A stretch of 64,000 bases of DNA, from the NCBI GenBank assembly GCA_022592445.1, contig JABYQR010000068.1, positions 1 through 64,000 on the forward strand, written 5' to 3'. This document shows positions 1 to 10,003 of this stretch, one piece after another. Within the stretch, counting starts at the first letter, position 1; each line of letters begins with the position of its first letter. Both the position numbers and the translations under genes were made by a program. This DNA is from Cytidiella melzeri (lineage: Eukaryota; Basidiomycota; Agaricomycetes; Polyporales; Irpicaceae). The notes beneath the pieces were generated by a model. It made no database searches and had not been told where the DNA came from. It saw only the letters and a program-made list of their open reading frames with translations.

Positions 1-38
1 ACCCTATTCCGTCTCCAGAGGCGGGTCACACTCTGACA
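1..38 (-). repeat. Copia 3' LTR, first 38 bases only
   Basis: These bases match 5659-5696 exactly. On the minus strand they begin TGTCAGAG, directly after the purine tract, so this is the inner edge of the 3' LTR. The rest lies outside the window. Confidence 0.92.
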
Positions 39-3000
39 CTCCCCCTTGACCCGCGACTAATCCTAACCTTTCCATCCCTTGTGTATGTAGAATGCGTGGT
101 AGCGGTTTGGTAAATATATCGGCGGTGTTCTCCTTCCCAGGTACGCGTGTCACGTCGATCAGTCCATCATTAACACAGTTCCAAATGAAGTGAGCCCTGA
201 TGTCTATATGTTTCATCCTTGTGTGGCCATGCGGGTCGTGCGTGCACGCTATGGTGCCGTTGTTGTCGCAGAACAGTTTTGTAGGGCTCGGCTGACTTAC
301 ACCGAGTTCGCTGAGTAATTGTCAAAGCCATATGACTTGGCACGCAGCGTGCAAGCAAGCGAGGTATTCGGCCTCACAAGATGAGAGGGCGACGATGGAC
401 TGTTGCTTCGAACTCCACGCAACCGGCGAACGATGAACGACCATGATGTAGCCGGAGATGGATTTTTGCGCCTCTCCTGAACCCCAGTCTGGATCCGTGA
501 AGCCGTGGAATAGAGGGTACGCTGGGTCCAGGTTTCCCATGGTGACACCTAGAGATCGCGTGCCTTGTAGGTACCTCAGCAAATGTTTTGCGGCCGTCCA
601 GTGCGATTGTCCATAGCAGGACATGTATTTCACGAGCTCTCGCACGGCATACGCAATGTCAGGTCGTGTGGTAGTCGCGAGGTACATCACCTTTCCGACT
701 AGTGTGCAATGCGGCAGTGCATTGATTTCGGTGCGCTCGTTGTCGGTTTTTGGAGCATTGTCTTGGACGAGAGGTGTCTTGGGTGGTAAGGGAGTTGAGA
801 CGGCGTTACAGAACTCCATGTAGAACTGTTGTAAGATTGACAAGGTGTAGGCTTCCTGGGACAGTAGGATCGTCCTGTGCTTCCAATTTCTGGTCACCTT
901 GCAGCCAAGTAACCACTCGACTTGCCCATTATCTGTGATTTCGAATATCCCTCTAAGTCCGTTCGTAACAGCATTGGACTCTCCTTCCGAATGTGTTGCC
1001 AGTAGTATGTCGTCGACGCTGGTGGCCGACATGGCCTTAACTCCGTTCTCTTCGCGGACGTGAACACTCCAATCTGACTCGCATCTGCGGAATCCGAGTG
1101 TTTGATATTTCTCGTTGAATTCAAGATACCAAGATCTTCCGGCTTGTTTTAGTCCGTATAGACCCTTTCGCAGCTGCCAGTACCCCTTCCCAAGTATCGA
1201 GGGTTTGGCCATGTAAATTTCCTCTGAGAGGGGTCCGTTCAGGAACGCGGTCTTGATGTCGATATGAGGAAGGTGAAGATCTTCATGGGCTGCAATCGCT
1301 AGAATGGTTCGTATGGAGTCCCAGCGCGCAACTGGTGCAAATGTGAAGGTGAAATCTTGACCTGGGATCTGGGTAAAGCCCTTCGCCACTAGTTGTGCTT
1401 TGAACCTGGTGATTTGTCCGTCTGTGTCACGTTTGATGTGAAGAACCCATTTGGAGTCAACTGGCTTTCTTCCTGGTGGAACGCTCTCAACGTCCTCGTA
1501 GACACCCTTTTCGTGGAGAGCCACCAGTTCCTCATATATCGCAGCCACCCAGTGTTCCCAGTATTCGCCGTGTTCGGCTTCTGTGATCAAGCGTGGGTCT
1601 TTTGCGTGAGTATTGTCGATTGGTGTAAATGCGTTTGCTGTGGGTGAGGCTATCGTCTGGTAGATCTGAGTTATGGTGGGATCGTGTAGTTCGATTTTGT
1701 GTGTGAGGGCGGCGTGTGTGAGGGCAGAAAGTATCAACCCCCCCTCGTCCGAATACGCAGAGTTGTCCGTTTTGTACCTTTTTGGCAAGGTACGTTTCCG
1801 TTCTCCAAGAGTGTCTGCCTCAACCAGAGGTGGAGCACTTAGGAGAGAGTTTCGACGTGTCTCATCCGGAGACACACCTCTAGGCCCTACCGGGGCAAGT
1901 ACACGAGGTTCAACCAGAACCTTTTGACGTGTCTCGTCCGGAGACATGTCTGTAGGCCCTACCGGGGCACGTACACGAGGTTCAACCAGAACCAGCCCAT
2001 CCGGGGCATGTCCGGCTGACATAGAATCTTGGTTCATTACACCGGTTTTGACGACTGTCTCGGTAAAGCGAGAGTCGATTGGCATGAGGACATTGTCCCA
2101 CAGTGGAGAAGACAGTGAGGTGCTTTGTGGTGAAGGGAATGCGTCGTCAAGGAAAACAACGTCTCGACGCGCGCGTACAGAGCAAGAGTTTGGGAACCAA
2201 ATCAAGTATCCCTTTGCGTCTTGTGCATATCCGACAAAACGGCCCTCCTCGCCACGTGGTTGGATTTTGTTGATGGAGTCTGCGTCCATTCGTCTGCAGA
2301 TTACTCGTGCGCCAAAGACCTGGAAGTAGGAGATGTCAGGGTCGCAATTGTACCAGATATGATAGGGAGTGACATTGAGAGGTAGTGCTGTGGACGAGAT
2401 TCAGTTAAGAATATGAGTTGCGCATTGTACCGCGAGAGGCCAGAAAAAATCTGATAGGCCGCTGTCAATGAGCATGGCTCGGGCCATCGACGCAAGCGTC
2501 CAGTTTGTTCTTTCCGCAACGCCGTTTTGTGGTGACGCGTCCGGCACAATTTTCTCTACAGTGATGCCTTCCGTTTCACAGTAGGAGCAGAAATTGCCCA
2601 TTGTGAGTTCGGGAGCGTTGTCGACCCTTAGTACAGCGACCTTATGACCAGTGAAGCGTTTGGCAGCTGTCTTGAACTTGGTGAATTCATGTAGTGCGTC
2701 AGAGCAAGATTTGAGGAAGAGTACCACTCTCCATCTCAAGTGGCAGTCAACACATGGCATAAAATATTTGATGCCGCCATAACCAATAGGCAGGGGACCG
2801 CAGATGTCAAGGTGGATGCGGAAGAGTGGTTGATTTGCCCTGAGATTCGAAGATTTTGGGAAGGGAAGTCGTTTGATGTTTGCGCGTGCACAGGTTTTGC
2901 AGGTGTGTTGGGCTAGTGGATCAGTGATAACCTGGATGCCGGACGTTGAACACGATAGCCCTTTTACGCCTAGATGGCCTAGTAGGCGGTGTAAAAATCC

Positions 3001-3542
3001 GGCGTAGTGGTTTGGATGTTCGTGGCTAGGGCGTGCGGTTCCAAAATGCGGTCAAGTAGAGAAGAAGTTCCGAGACGGGAAGATATGTCACAAGAGAGTG
3101 CAGTGACGTCCAGTTTATACAAGTCGTTGTTGTCTAGATGCCCAGTTATGAGAGTCTTGCCGTTCAGATCGAGAGTGAGGTGACCGCCTTTGGTCGCAGA
3201 ACCAACCCCCCTTCGCTTGAGGCATTCCTGGGAGACGAGGTTCATGCGCGCAGTGGGCACGTGTAAGACCTCGGAGAGTTTAATGGTGTGAGTCGATCCA
3301 TTGACGTTTGCATTGAGATACATGTTGCCGACGCCAATGGCGGAGGTTGTCAACGCTGATCTGAAACCACGGACATTGAGAGGCTTAATGGGTCGATACG
3401 CCTCAAACACGGTGCGATCAAAGAAGATATGTCTGTTAGCACCTGAGTGTCGCGGAGCGACTGCTGCTATACTGCTAAACCCTAAACAAGGGTGGAATGG
3501 ATGATGGTGGAAAAGGAAAGGGATCTCCAACAACAACAACAA
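4..3542 (-). pseudogene. Copia pol (protease, integrase, RT, RNase H), broken
   Basis: Read from 3542 downward. A protease-like segment has HSGANRH where DSG is expected, so the catalytic Asp is replaced. A GAG-pre-integrase segment follows. The frame changes near 3000, after which a zinc-binding region resumes. The integrase core has VDC, RVDNAPEL and NGVAERTN supplying the D-D-E triad. Reverse transcriptase (about 1600-700) shows KTAFLNG and SVDD, where Tyr of the usual YVDD is Ser. RNase H (about 500-60) has SSCEAEYLA and VPGKENTADIFTK. Two in-frame TGA codons, at 2401-2403 and 322-324, sit where CGA (Arg) is expected from the family. With these lesions the protein cannot be made whole. 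Domain assignment is secure. Confidence 0.92.
39..48 (-). other. Copia polypurine tract
   Basis: On the minus strand the sequence reads AAGGGGGAG immediately before the LTR start TGTCAG. This is the expected position and composition of the plus-strand primer for reverse transcription. Confidence 0.85.
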
Positions 3543-4119
3543 GGTCAGAGTCGATGATGAGCAGGCAAGCAGGCACAGAGGCCGGATACTAGCAGTGCAA
3601 ATGACAGAGTTAATAAGGTATGATACTAAGTTACATGCAGTAACTCACCTAGCAGTGCAAATGACAGAGAGGTCAAGATGCAGAGCTAGGGAGGGTAAGG
3701 GCTACTATATATACTGTGGCTAGGTGGTCTGTGCACAAGTTCCCACACTAGGGACTGGAGTAACTGTGGGGCTGGAGTAACTGTAGAACAATAAGGGACC
3801 AGGGTAACTGTCAAGGACCTGAGTAACTGTCAAGGACCAGGGTACAGAGAACAATAGAGTTATAACAATAGAACAATGGAACAATAGAACAATAAAACCT
3901 GGGGGAATCCCTGGGGAATCCCTATCAATGGAAGAAGAACAATAGAACAATAGCCTAGGTTGATCTGGAACCGCTCCAGACTGAGTCTAGAGTTTGGGTC
4001 TGGACTATTGATAAATAAGGCAGGATGTCACATGACCCGGGTTAGGGTTAGGTCTGGTAACACTCCTAGCCGGAAAATAAGCGCTCTAGATAGGCGCTTA
4101 AGGCTATAAACTTGTGACA
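3543..4119 (-). repeat. LTR-like insertion inside the copia element
   Basis: This stretch separates the gag frame from the protease frame and does not read as coding. On the minus strand its right edge starts TGTCACA, the same terminus as the gypsy LTRs in this window. It then carries GCGCTTAT-type motifs and a GGTGAGTTACT segment resembling the gypsy LTR end. It also contains a 21-base direct repeat (3589-3609 and 3649-3669) and short AACTGTC(A)AGGACC-like repeats around 3755-3835. I take it to be a degenerate solo LTR of a related gypsy family. The left boundary is uncertain and I found no clear target duplication. Confidence 0.5.
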
Positions 4120-5382
4120 ATGTTGGAAAAATCCGGTCTGTTGGACTATCCATGTCACTGAGTCGTGGTAGACTGAAGACAGCTTAGCGTGATTGTTCAT
4201 CAGTGCTGCGTTGCTGCACTTAATCGTGTCCTCGGGATCACCGTAGAGCATTGTGTTGAAAGTGTAGATGGTGTCTTGTGCCAGGACCGTTGCCGCGTTG
4301 ACATCAACACTCGGTGATTTTGGGACCTCAATAGTGGCGTTAACATTGGGCGTTCTGGCGCGTGTGTTGAACCTCCTCAAAACGTTCTTCGACTTCCGTC
4401 GTTGTGAGCGTGGCAGGTGGATATCCCTTCTCCCTCTCCACCAAATGGGATACTGACCGCACTTTCCTCCTCCGTAAGCGAAACAATCTTCTATAGTGTG
4501 TCCGCGCAGCCTCTCGCAATTGACGTTTTTGCACCACTCTGTTTGCCTTTTGGCACTTGGGCTGCCCCCGTGGCCAGCGGTTGTGGTGGACACGGTAGGG
4601 CGTTTGCGAAAAAGTGTGTCTGTCTCGTAGATCTGTGCGATTACCTCCGTATCGTTCTTTGTCTGGGCCCAATCCTCTTCTTTGATCAACTCAATGACCC
4701 TTGATGGAGATATGGGATTTCCGGCGCTATGAGCCGTATTCATTTCTTGATGTAAGGTACGAGAGAACATTCTCCAACTATTGTTGGTGGGAATAAGATC
4801 GGCCAGGGTCGACGCGAAGTTGGCATCTGAGAGGCGGTTTGGATCTTGATCGCATAGTTCAGCATACAGGGCGCGCATTCTGTCAGCCCACTTGCTAACG
4901 ATCATGTTCTCTTGGCACGTGAAACTCATCAATTTCTGGTGTAGCGACAACGCCCTGAGATTGTTGATGGGGCGATATTCAGCGCGCAGAATTTCCCAAG
5001 CAACCTTAGCCGTTTTTGTGCGTCCGACGAGATGGATTTTAGCGCGAGGGATGGCCTCAAGTAGGAGGGCGATTGCTGTCATATTTGCCTCATACCATGG
5101 CTCAGCTTCTTTTGTCGCTTTCTCGACTAAGTCCTCATTTCCCTTCTTTATTCCCTTATAGACGTTACCTGTGATGGGATCTTGCACTTCGTCGTTGTAT
5201 GTCTCTTTCAGAACAGGAATGATGGGAGGTGTGGACTCGGGTCCTTCTAAGTATTTCCAGAGGTGAATGGACCTCAGTTTTGCTTCGACTTGGATAATCC
5301 ATGTGCCATAAGAATTACTGTCACCATCGTCCTCGAGTGTTGGCAACTTATTCTTCAAAGGATCTTTGATGAGATTCGACAT
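4066..5382 (-). pseudogene. Copia gag, fused at its end to the inserted LTR-like sequence
   Basis: The first ATG on the minus strand is 5382-5380 (MSNLIKDPLK). The product matches the copia Gag type (UBN2-like), with WIIQVEAKLRSIHLW near the N-terminus and a zinc-knuckle-like segment, CKNVNC followed by GHTIEDC, near residue 290. After the knuckle a basic segment with YPIWWRGRRDIHLP occurs, common in fungal copia polyproteins. Homology stops near 4120, where the frame enters inserted sequence and ends at 4066. In intact relatives gag runs on into protease. The capsid part itself is uninterrupted. Confidence 0.85.
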
Positions 5383-5470
5383 GTCGATGTATACAGAAGA
5401 TAGGGTTGCAATTGGATAGGATGACAACGATGTAGTAACGTGTTTCAATTCTGATGGTAGCTCTAGAGCA

Positions 5471-5484
5471 CGGGGCTCATAACC
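5471..5484 (-). other. Copia primer-binding site, half-tRNA(iMet) type
   Basis: The plus strand reads CGGGGCTCATAACC directly beside the LTR. GGGCTCATAACC is the anticodon arm of eukaryotic initiator tRNA-Met, so the element RNA (minus strand) would pair with the anticodon loop region instead of the tRNA 3' end. Drosophila copia is known to prime from a 5' half-molecule of this tRNA, and its primer site has the same GGTTATG start. The match and position are seen; the mechanism is inferred. Confidence 0.75.
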
Positions 5485-5696
5485 TGTCAATCAGATGCAT
5501 CTGGCACAGGGTAAGCAACAAATAGAATTGAAACAGTGGTGGTCGTACCTGGCACAGGGTAAGCAACGAATAAGTTGCCCCTGTGCCAGGTCGGAGTCTT
5601 TTATACAGTGCGGATATTCCATGTATGGTATCCCATCTCATCAGCGCCCCGCCTCTCAACCCTATTCCGTCTCCAGAGGCGGGTCACACTCTGACA
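5485..5696 (-). repeat. Copia 5' LTR (212 bp)
   Basis: The segment is bounded by TGTCA and TGACA inverted ends. Its inner end abuts the primer site. Its outer 38 bases equal positions 1-38. A unit starting CTGGCACAGGGTAAGCAAC occurs twice (about 5500 and 5548), possibly a U3/R regulatory duplication. Confidence 0.88.
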
Positions 5697-6370
5697 ATCA
5701 CCTTATCAGACTTCCTCCAAGTCTGGATACCTTGATCATATTATGAAGAGGGCAAACATCACAGCTTCGGAATACGTGGATGCAAGAAATTGTGTCTGAC
5801 AGCAAGCGAAGGTTTTGATAAAAATATGATAGGATATATAACCAGTTCATTGGACATGAACATGAAAACCCCAAGAAGCCTGTTGATGAGTTGGAGAAGG
5901 CTATATGGACAGTAATGATGTGGAAGAGGCAAAATGGGGAACCCATTTTAGCCATCAGCTCAGCCGGGCCGCAGTTGGAGAGACAACCCAACCATCCAAC
6001 TAGCTTACTTGCCGTAGTAAGCAGGATACCATTCCTGAAGTACAAAATGTGATTTGAATGTTGTACATCTTGCATAAAAATGTGTTCAGTTTATAGTAGA
6101 GCATGTATATATTGCAACTGAACATTTGCATCCTTTTCAACTGTTATTGACAGATCAAAGTTTATTTCTGTAGTGTGACCATTTTGTTTGTGAAACAATG
6201 TATGGGTATTGTTATCAATAATATGGCATGTGAAATGGTTGTCACCATGTAGTTAAGTCCACGCAATTTAAACTCATAGCTACTAGCCTGCATAATATGT
6301 TCAAATTTGAATGAGATGTCATTACCTCTATGACAGCGGGTGCACTTTTTCTCTGATGTGATGTACCTTA
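5697..6370. other. AT-rich spacer between copia and gypsy elements
   Basis: About 670 bases with no recognisable coding sequence. Short open frames on the minus strand lack any family motif. It may be the pre-insertion host sequence or a relic of an older element. Confidence 0.5.
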
Positions 6371-7262
6371 TGTCACAGATTTTCAATGTTTCTACAAGAC
6401 TTGCCTTACCAGGCAACAGTATTATTGGGGATATTTAAGTGCTTGTCAAGCGCTTATCCAGCGCTTATCCGACGTCTATTTAGGCGCTTATCCAGTGCTT
6501 ATCTGGCGCTTATTCCGGTGCTTATTCTCAGTGCCTATCAATTGATGCGCTGATGCGCCTCCTGTCTCTGATGCGCTGATGTGCTCCTTTCCTTATCTGT
6601 GTATCACATGATAGAACTCTCTGGAACCTTGTGGAACATGCTGGAACTATGATGTCATAGTATAGAACATTCCATTAGATGATGTCATAGTTCTTAGAAC
6701 CTTCTGGAAAAGTCTAGCCTTGTCTTAGAACAAGCTAGAACAAGTCTAGCCTTGGGACTGGGTCATGGGGTCAGGTCATGGGGACAATTGCTATTGGTTG
6801 ATTATTGAAGCGGCACCACTAGGGCATAGGGCATGCTTAGTACGGTAGATTAATTTGCTTACTCATGTAGGTATTAGGGGTCTTAAGGTAGTACCTGGGG
6901 TCCTCCCCTTCATGTATATATAGAGGCACTCCTGAGGGCATATCCCCTCAGTCTTATCCACTCTGTTGATCAAGGACTACTTCGTACTCCCCAGTACTCA
7001 CTCTCACCAACACTCTACTCTCTATCTCACTATCTCCCCTCCAAGTCACACACTTATCTGGTGAGTGTAACCGTTACTGTTACAAACACCACAGTCAATT
7101 AAGTGCCTTTGGAACTGGTCTCATTCTTGGAAAAGCCATTCGTTGAAATAGGACTACTCAGTACCCACCAGTACTTTGTTCATCACCACTCTTACTCTCT
7201 ATCTCACACTATCCCCTCAAGTTTATCAACTTATCTGGTGAGTAGTAACCTTAACTGTTACA
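6371..7262 (+). repeat. Gypsy LTR copy A, with duplicated 3' end
   Basis: It starts TGTCACAGATTTTCAATG like the other two LTRs. A first LTR end (TGTTACA) occurs at 7084. The last ~120 bases of the LTR then recur at about 7142-7262, again ending TGTTACA before TTTGGATAAG. The two end units differ at several bases. A TATA-like run and the GCGCTTAT repeats are present as in the other copies. Confidence 0.85.
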
Positions 7263-7830
7263 TTTGGATAAGACTGCCCCTACTCACTCACATCTCTGGA
7301 CGTGCTGGAGGTTTCTATTTCCTTTCTCCTAGGTCTTGTGCCTGTTTGTGGTGCCCTCTGCAAATCCTCTAGAAATTGGACCATAGGCTCTAAGTAGTAG
7401 TTGTGTCCAGGCTTTGCCTTGATGCGCACAACTCAAATCACCATCTTGCCCAATGCTCCTAGAGCTGATCAGAGTTGGGGTTGGCATTATGCCAGCATGA
7501 TGAGAGTGTGCCGCCTCACAGGTGATAGTGGAGTCTGGTGTCAGATGCTCGCTATAAGAGCTAGACAACAGGACTAGAAGCCCATGAGTGCCTAGGCACA
7601 TAGACGGGTAACTGGTTCTGGCCAGACTTAGGGTCAGTGTAATACTGATCCACCAACCGTTTTCTGGACAGCTGGAACTGTGACAGAGATCCTTTCACTA
7701 CCAGACCTGGAGAGAGAGTCCAGGCTGCTGCCAGTACTACCCCACGCACACACAGGACCTCTCCTTTATGGAGATTTATTTCGCACACCACTGAGCTGAC
7801 AAGCTCACCACGCATTGTCACACAGTCACC

Positions 7831-8541
7831 ATGGCACTCACCCATTATGTTGCTATTAGGTCTGGCCGCAAGACCCCTTACTCCATTCCTGTACACAACA
7901 AAGTCACCAGACTTCAGGAATGCCTTACCATCTTGAAAGAGACACTTAACAAGTTCAAAGACACCGGCAAGCCTTGCCAACTCAAATACCCTGATAACAA
8001 GCCTCTCATTAAGAGGATCAATCTCAAAGAACAGGCTCAAACCCCCATCAAGCATGAGGAGAGCCAGGTTTGTATGAGAAAGGTCTCTAGTCTCATGTCT
8101 CAACTTAGCCTCCTTGACAGGATTGAGTTGAAAGAGAAGAAGGAAGCTGAAAAGCTTTCTCTTCTCCAGCATATCGAGGAGTGCAATCAATGTGCTTACA
8201 TTCCCACCCCCAATCCACTCCCCACCAATCTCCACTTCCGAAAGAAAAAGCTTATGCTTCGTCAACAGAGGTTCAAACTGATGGTCACAGCAGCCTATAA
8301 AAGGCTTGAGCCTGTGCTCAAGAAGCTGGACGCATCTTTCTTGAGTGGTGGGCAATCTTCAAATCACCAGCTCAACACTTGTTGGGAGAAAGCCCAGCTA
8401 CTGATTGGTTGTGTCTTCATGATTGAACAGTGGTTCAAGGAGAATCATACTGACAAGATGTCAAATAGGGAATGGAGGATGTTAAAACAGGACTTAAAGA
8501 GTTTAGGAAGGATTAGTTTTGTAGACATACATCGGAGATAG
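7831..8541 (+). pseudogene. Extra ORF of gypsy element, copy 1, stop near C-terminus
   Basis: The 236-codon frame is colinear with the 259-codon ORF at 10510-11289. The final 23 codons are cut off because a Trp codon has become TAG at 8539-8541; the original stop would be 8608-8610. The sequence keeps the KLDASF, GGQSSNHQLNT and EQWFKENHTDKM blocks seen in copy 2. Most replacements are Arg to Cys/His/Gln/Trp and acid to amide or Lys, as expected from CpG deamination. I recognise no domain. Confidence 0.75.
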
Positions 8542-8781
8542 AGGTATATCCTAGAGCTACTAGAAGGGCTGTTCGACATGAACACCTTTGTATATGCGGA
8601 ACTGGAATAAAATATATGGGCTTACAAACCTCATTTTACTCAGTGACAACTTCCTGAAAAGGATTTAACGTGTGAAAACAACTCTGACAAGAGTTCAATG
8701 TGTGAAAAGTGGTGTTTTCTCTTCTTCTGATACTATAAATAGTATTTTGCTTATTTCTTGCTAACTAGGAAATTAGAAGCA

Positions 8782-9107
8782 ATGGCCTCTCAATCCAATG
8801 CCAGATCCAGTGCTGCCCCCGCTGCTGCTGCCAACCTTACCCACTTGGCTCCTTTTGGCAAGATTACGCCAATTGTTTGTAACCCTTTGGCTGAGAATTT
8901 TGAGCAGCATATCTTCCATAATCTAAACACAGACCAAAGGGCTTTCACTTGTATGATTGAAGGAGGAGCAACTACTGCCATTGGTTACAGCATGATGAAT
9001 CAAATGGTTGTCATCTCAAACAATCAGTTGTCATTTTTGGAGGATAAACTTCAGCAATGTGTTGACAACATTGCTCAAGACCTTTACTCGCAGTCCACTG
9101 CAGACAC
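8782..9107 (+). pseudogene. Gypsy gag fragment, N-terminal ~109 codons
   Basis: It begins ATGGCCTCTCAATCCAATGC, matching the gag start at 11460, and stays colinear through the DLYSQS block. It then diverges near 9107 and ends at an unrelated stop at 9153. The rest of gag is missing. Confidence 0.8.
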
Positions 9108-9203
9108 ACACCATGAGACAACGGTCCAGCCAGTATCGGTACGTCAATCCTAGTAGACATCCCAATTTGTCGCGGCGCTTTGACAAGGGGCTGCGACCCG
9201 GAT

Positions 9204-9208
9204 GAGGA
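9204..9208 (+). repeat. Target-site duplication GAGGA, left
   Basis: GAGGA directly precedes the LTR start TGTCACAG at 9209 and is repeated at 17567-17571 directly after the LTR end. Five bases is the usual length for gypsy insertions. Confidence 0.9.
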
Positions 9209-9934
9209 TGTCACAGATTTTCAATGTTTCTACAAGACTTGCCTTACCAGGCAACGGTATTATTGGGAATATTTAAGCGCTTGTCAAGCGCTTATCCAGC
9301 GCTTATCCGGCGTCTATTTAGGCGCTTATCTGGCGCTTATCTGGCGCTTATCAGGCGCTTATTCTGGTGCTTATTCTCAGTGCCTATCAATTGATGCGCT
9401 GATGCGCCTCCTGTCTCTGATGCGCTGATGCGCTCCTTTCCTTATCTGTGTATCACATGATAGAACTCTCTGGAACCTTGTGGAACTTGCTGGAACTATG
9501 ATGTCATAGCATAGAACATTCCATTAGATGATGTCATAGTTCTTAGAACCTTCTGGAAAAGTCTAGCCTTGTCTTAGAACAAGCTAGAACAAGTCTAGCC
9601 TTGGAGCTGGGTCATGGGGTCAGGTCATGGGGACAATTGCTATTGGTTGATTATTGAAGTGGCACCACTAGGGCATAGGGCATGCTTAGTAAGGTAGATT
9701 ACTTTGCTTACTCATGTAGGTATTAGGGGTCTTAGGGTAGTACCTGGGGTCCTCCCCTTCATGTATATATAGAGGCACTCCTGAGGGCATATCCCCTCAG
9801 TCTTATCCACTCTGTTGAACTAGGACTACTCAGTACCTCACAGTACTTCGCTCACCACACCTCTTACTCTCTATCTCCATCAACTCCCCTCAGTTTATCA
9901 ACTTACCTGGTGAGTAGTAACCTTAACTGTTACA
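9209..9934 (+). repeat. Gypsy 5' LTR (726 bp)
   Basis: It runs TGTCACAG...TGTTACA. It contains about eight GCGCTTAT-like units (9276-9365), repeated GATGCGCT units (about 9394-9436), two copies of a GATGTCATAG block, a TATA-like run at 9764-9772, and just downstream an imperfect inverted repeat CTGAGGGCATATCCCCTCAG. Confidence 0.95.
9764..9800 (+). promoter_or_regulatory. LTR core promoter candidate (TATA run plus inverted repeat)
   Basis: TATATATAG is followed closely by an inverted repeat, CTGAGGG / CCCCTCAG. Both are kept in all three LTR copies (near 6915, 9765 and 17398). Position in the LTR fits the U3/R boundary. Transcription start is inferred, not seen. Confidence 0.5.
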
Positions 9935-10003
9935 TTTGGATAAGACTGCCCCTACTCCCTCACGTCTCTGGACGTGCTGGAGGTTTCTTTCCCTTTCTTC
10001 TAG
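9910..10003 (+). other. Predicted leader intron spanning the LTR end and primer site
   Basis: CTG|GTGAGTAGTAACC at the LTR end is a strong donor; CTTTCTTCTAG|G at 10003 is a strong acceptor. The 94-base interval includes the last 25 LTR bases and the primer-site region. The truncated copy keeps both signals (7238-7332). Splicing would yield an mRNA without the primer site. Use of the intron is inferred. Confidence 0.5.

Larger units (their letters stand above)
1..5696 (-). mobile_element. Ty1/copia LTR retrotransposon, decayed, left LTR cut by window edge
   Basis: The element is read on the minus strand. Its 5' LTR is 5485-5696. The primer site is 5471-5484, gag about 5382-4120, protease/integrase/RT/RNase H about 3540-4, the polypurine tract 39-47, and the start of the 3' LTR 1-38. 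The 38 visible bases of the left LTR are identical to 5659-5696, suggesting a fairly recent insertion. The coding frame is nevertheless broken by two TGA codons, one frame change near 3000 and an LTR-like insertion between gag and protease. The order integrase before RT is diagnostic of the copia superfamily. The outer target duplication cannot be tested because the left end lies outside the window. Confidence 0.93.
6371..9107 (+). mobile_element. Truncated Ty3/gypsy element, 5' part only, CpG-decayed
   Basis: This copy contains an LTR (6371-7262), a leader, the extra ORF (7831-8610, with an internal stop) and the start of gag (8782 to about 9107). It is clearly the same family as the element at 9209-17566. 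Similarity stops in gag near 9107; the rest of gag, pol and the 3' LTR are absent. Compared with the second copy, many Arg codons have become Cys, His, Gln or Trp, and Asp/Glu have become Asn/Lys. That is the pattern of C-to-T change at CpG on both strands. Confidence 0.88.

Noticed and set aside
3720..3950. Open frame in the insertion within the copia element
   Set aside because: Low-complexity translation of short direct repeats, not a protein.
4036..4047. Two TTAGGG repeats (fungal telomere unit)
   Set aside because: Only two units inside an LTR-like insertion; too short to indicate a former telomere.
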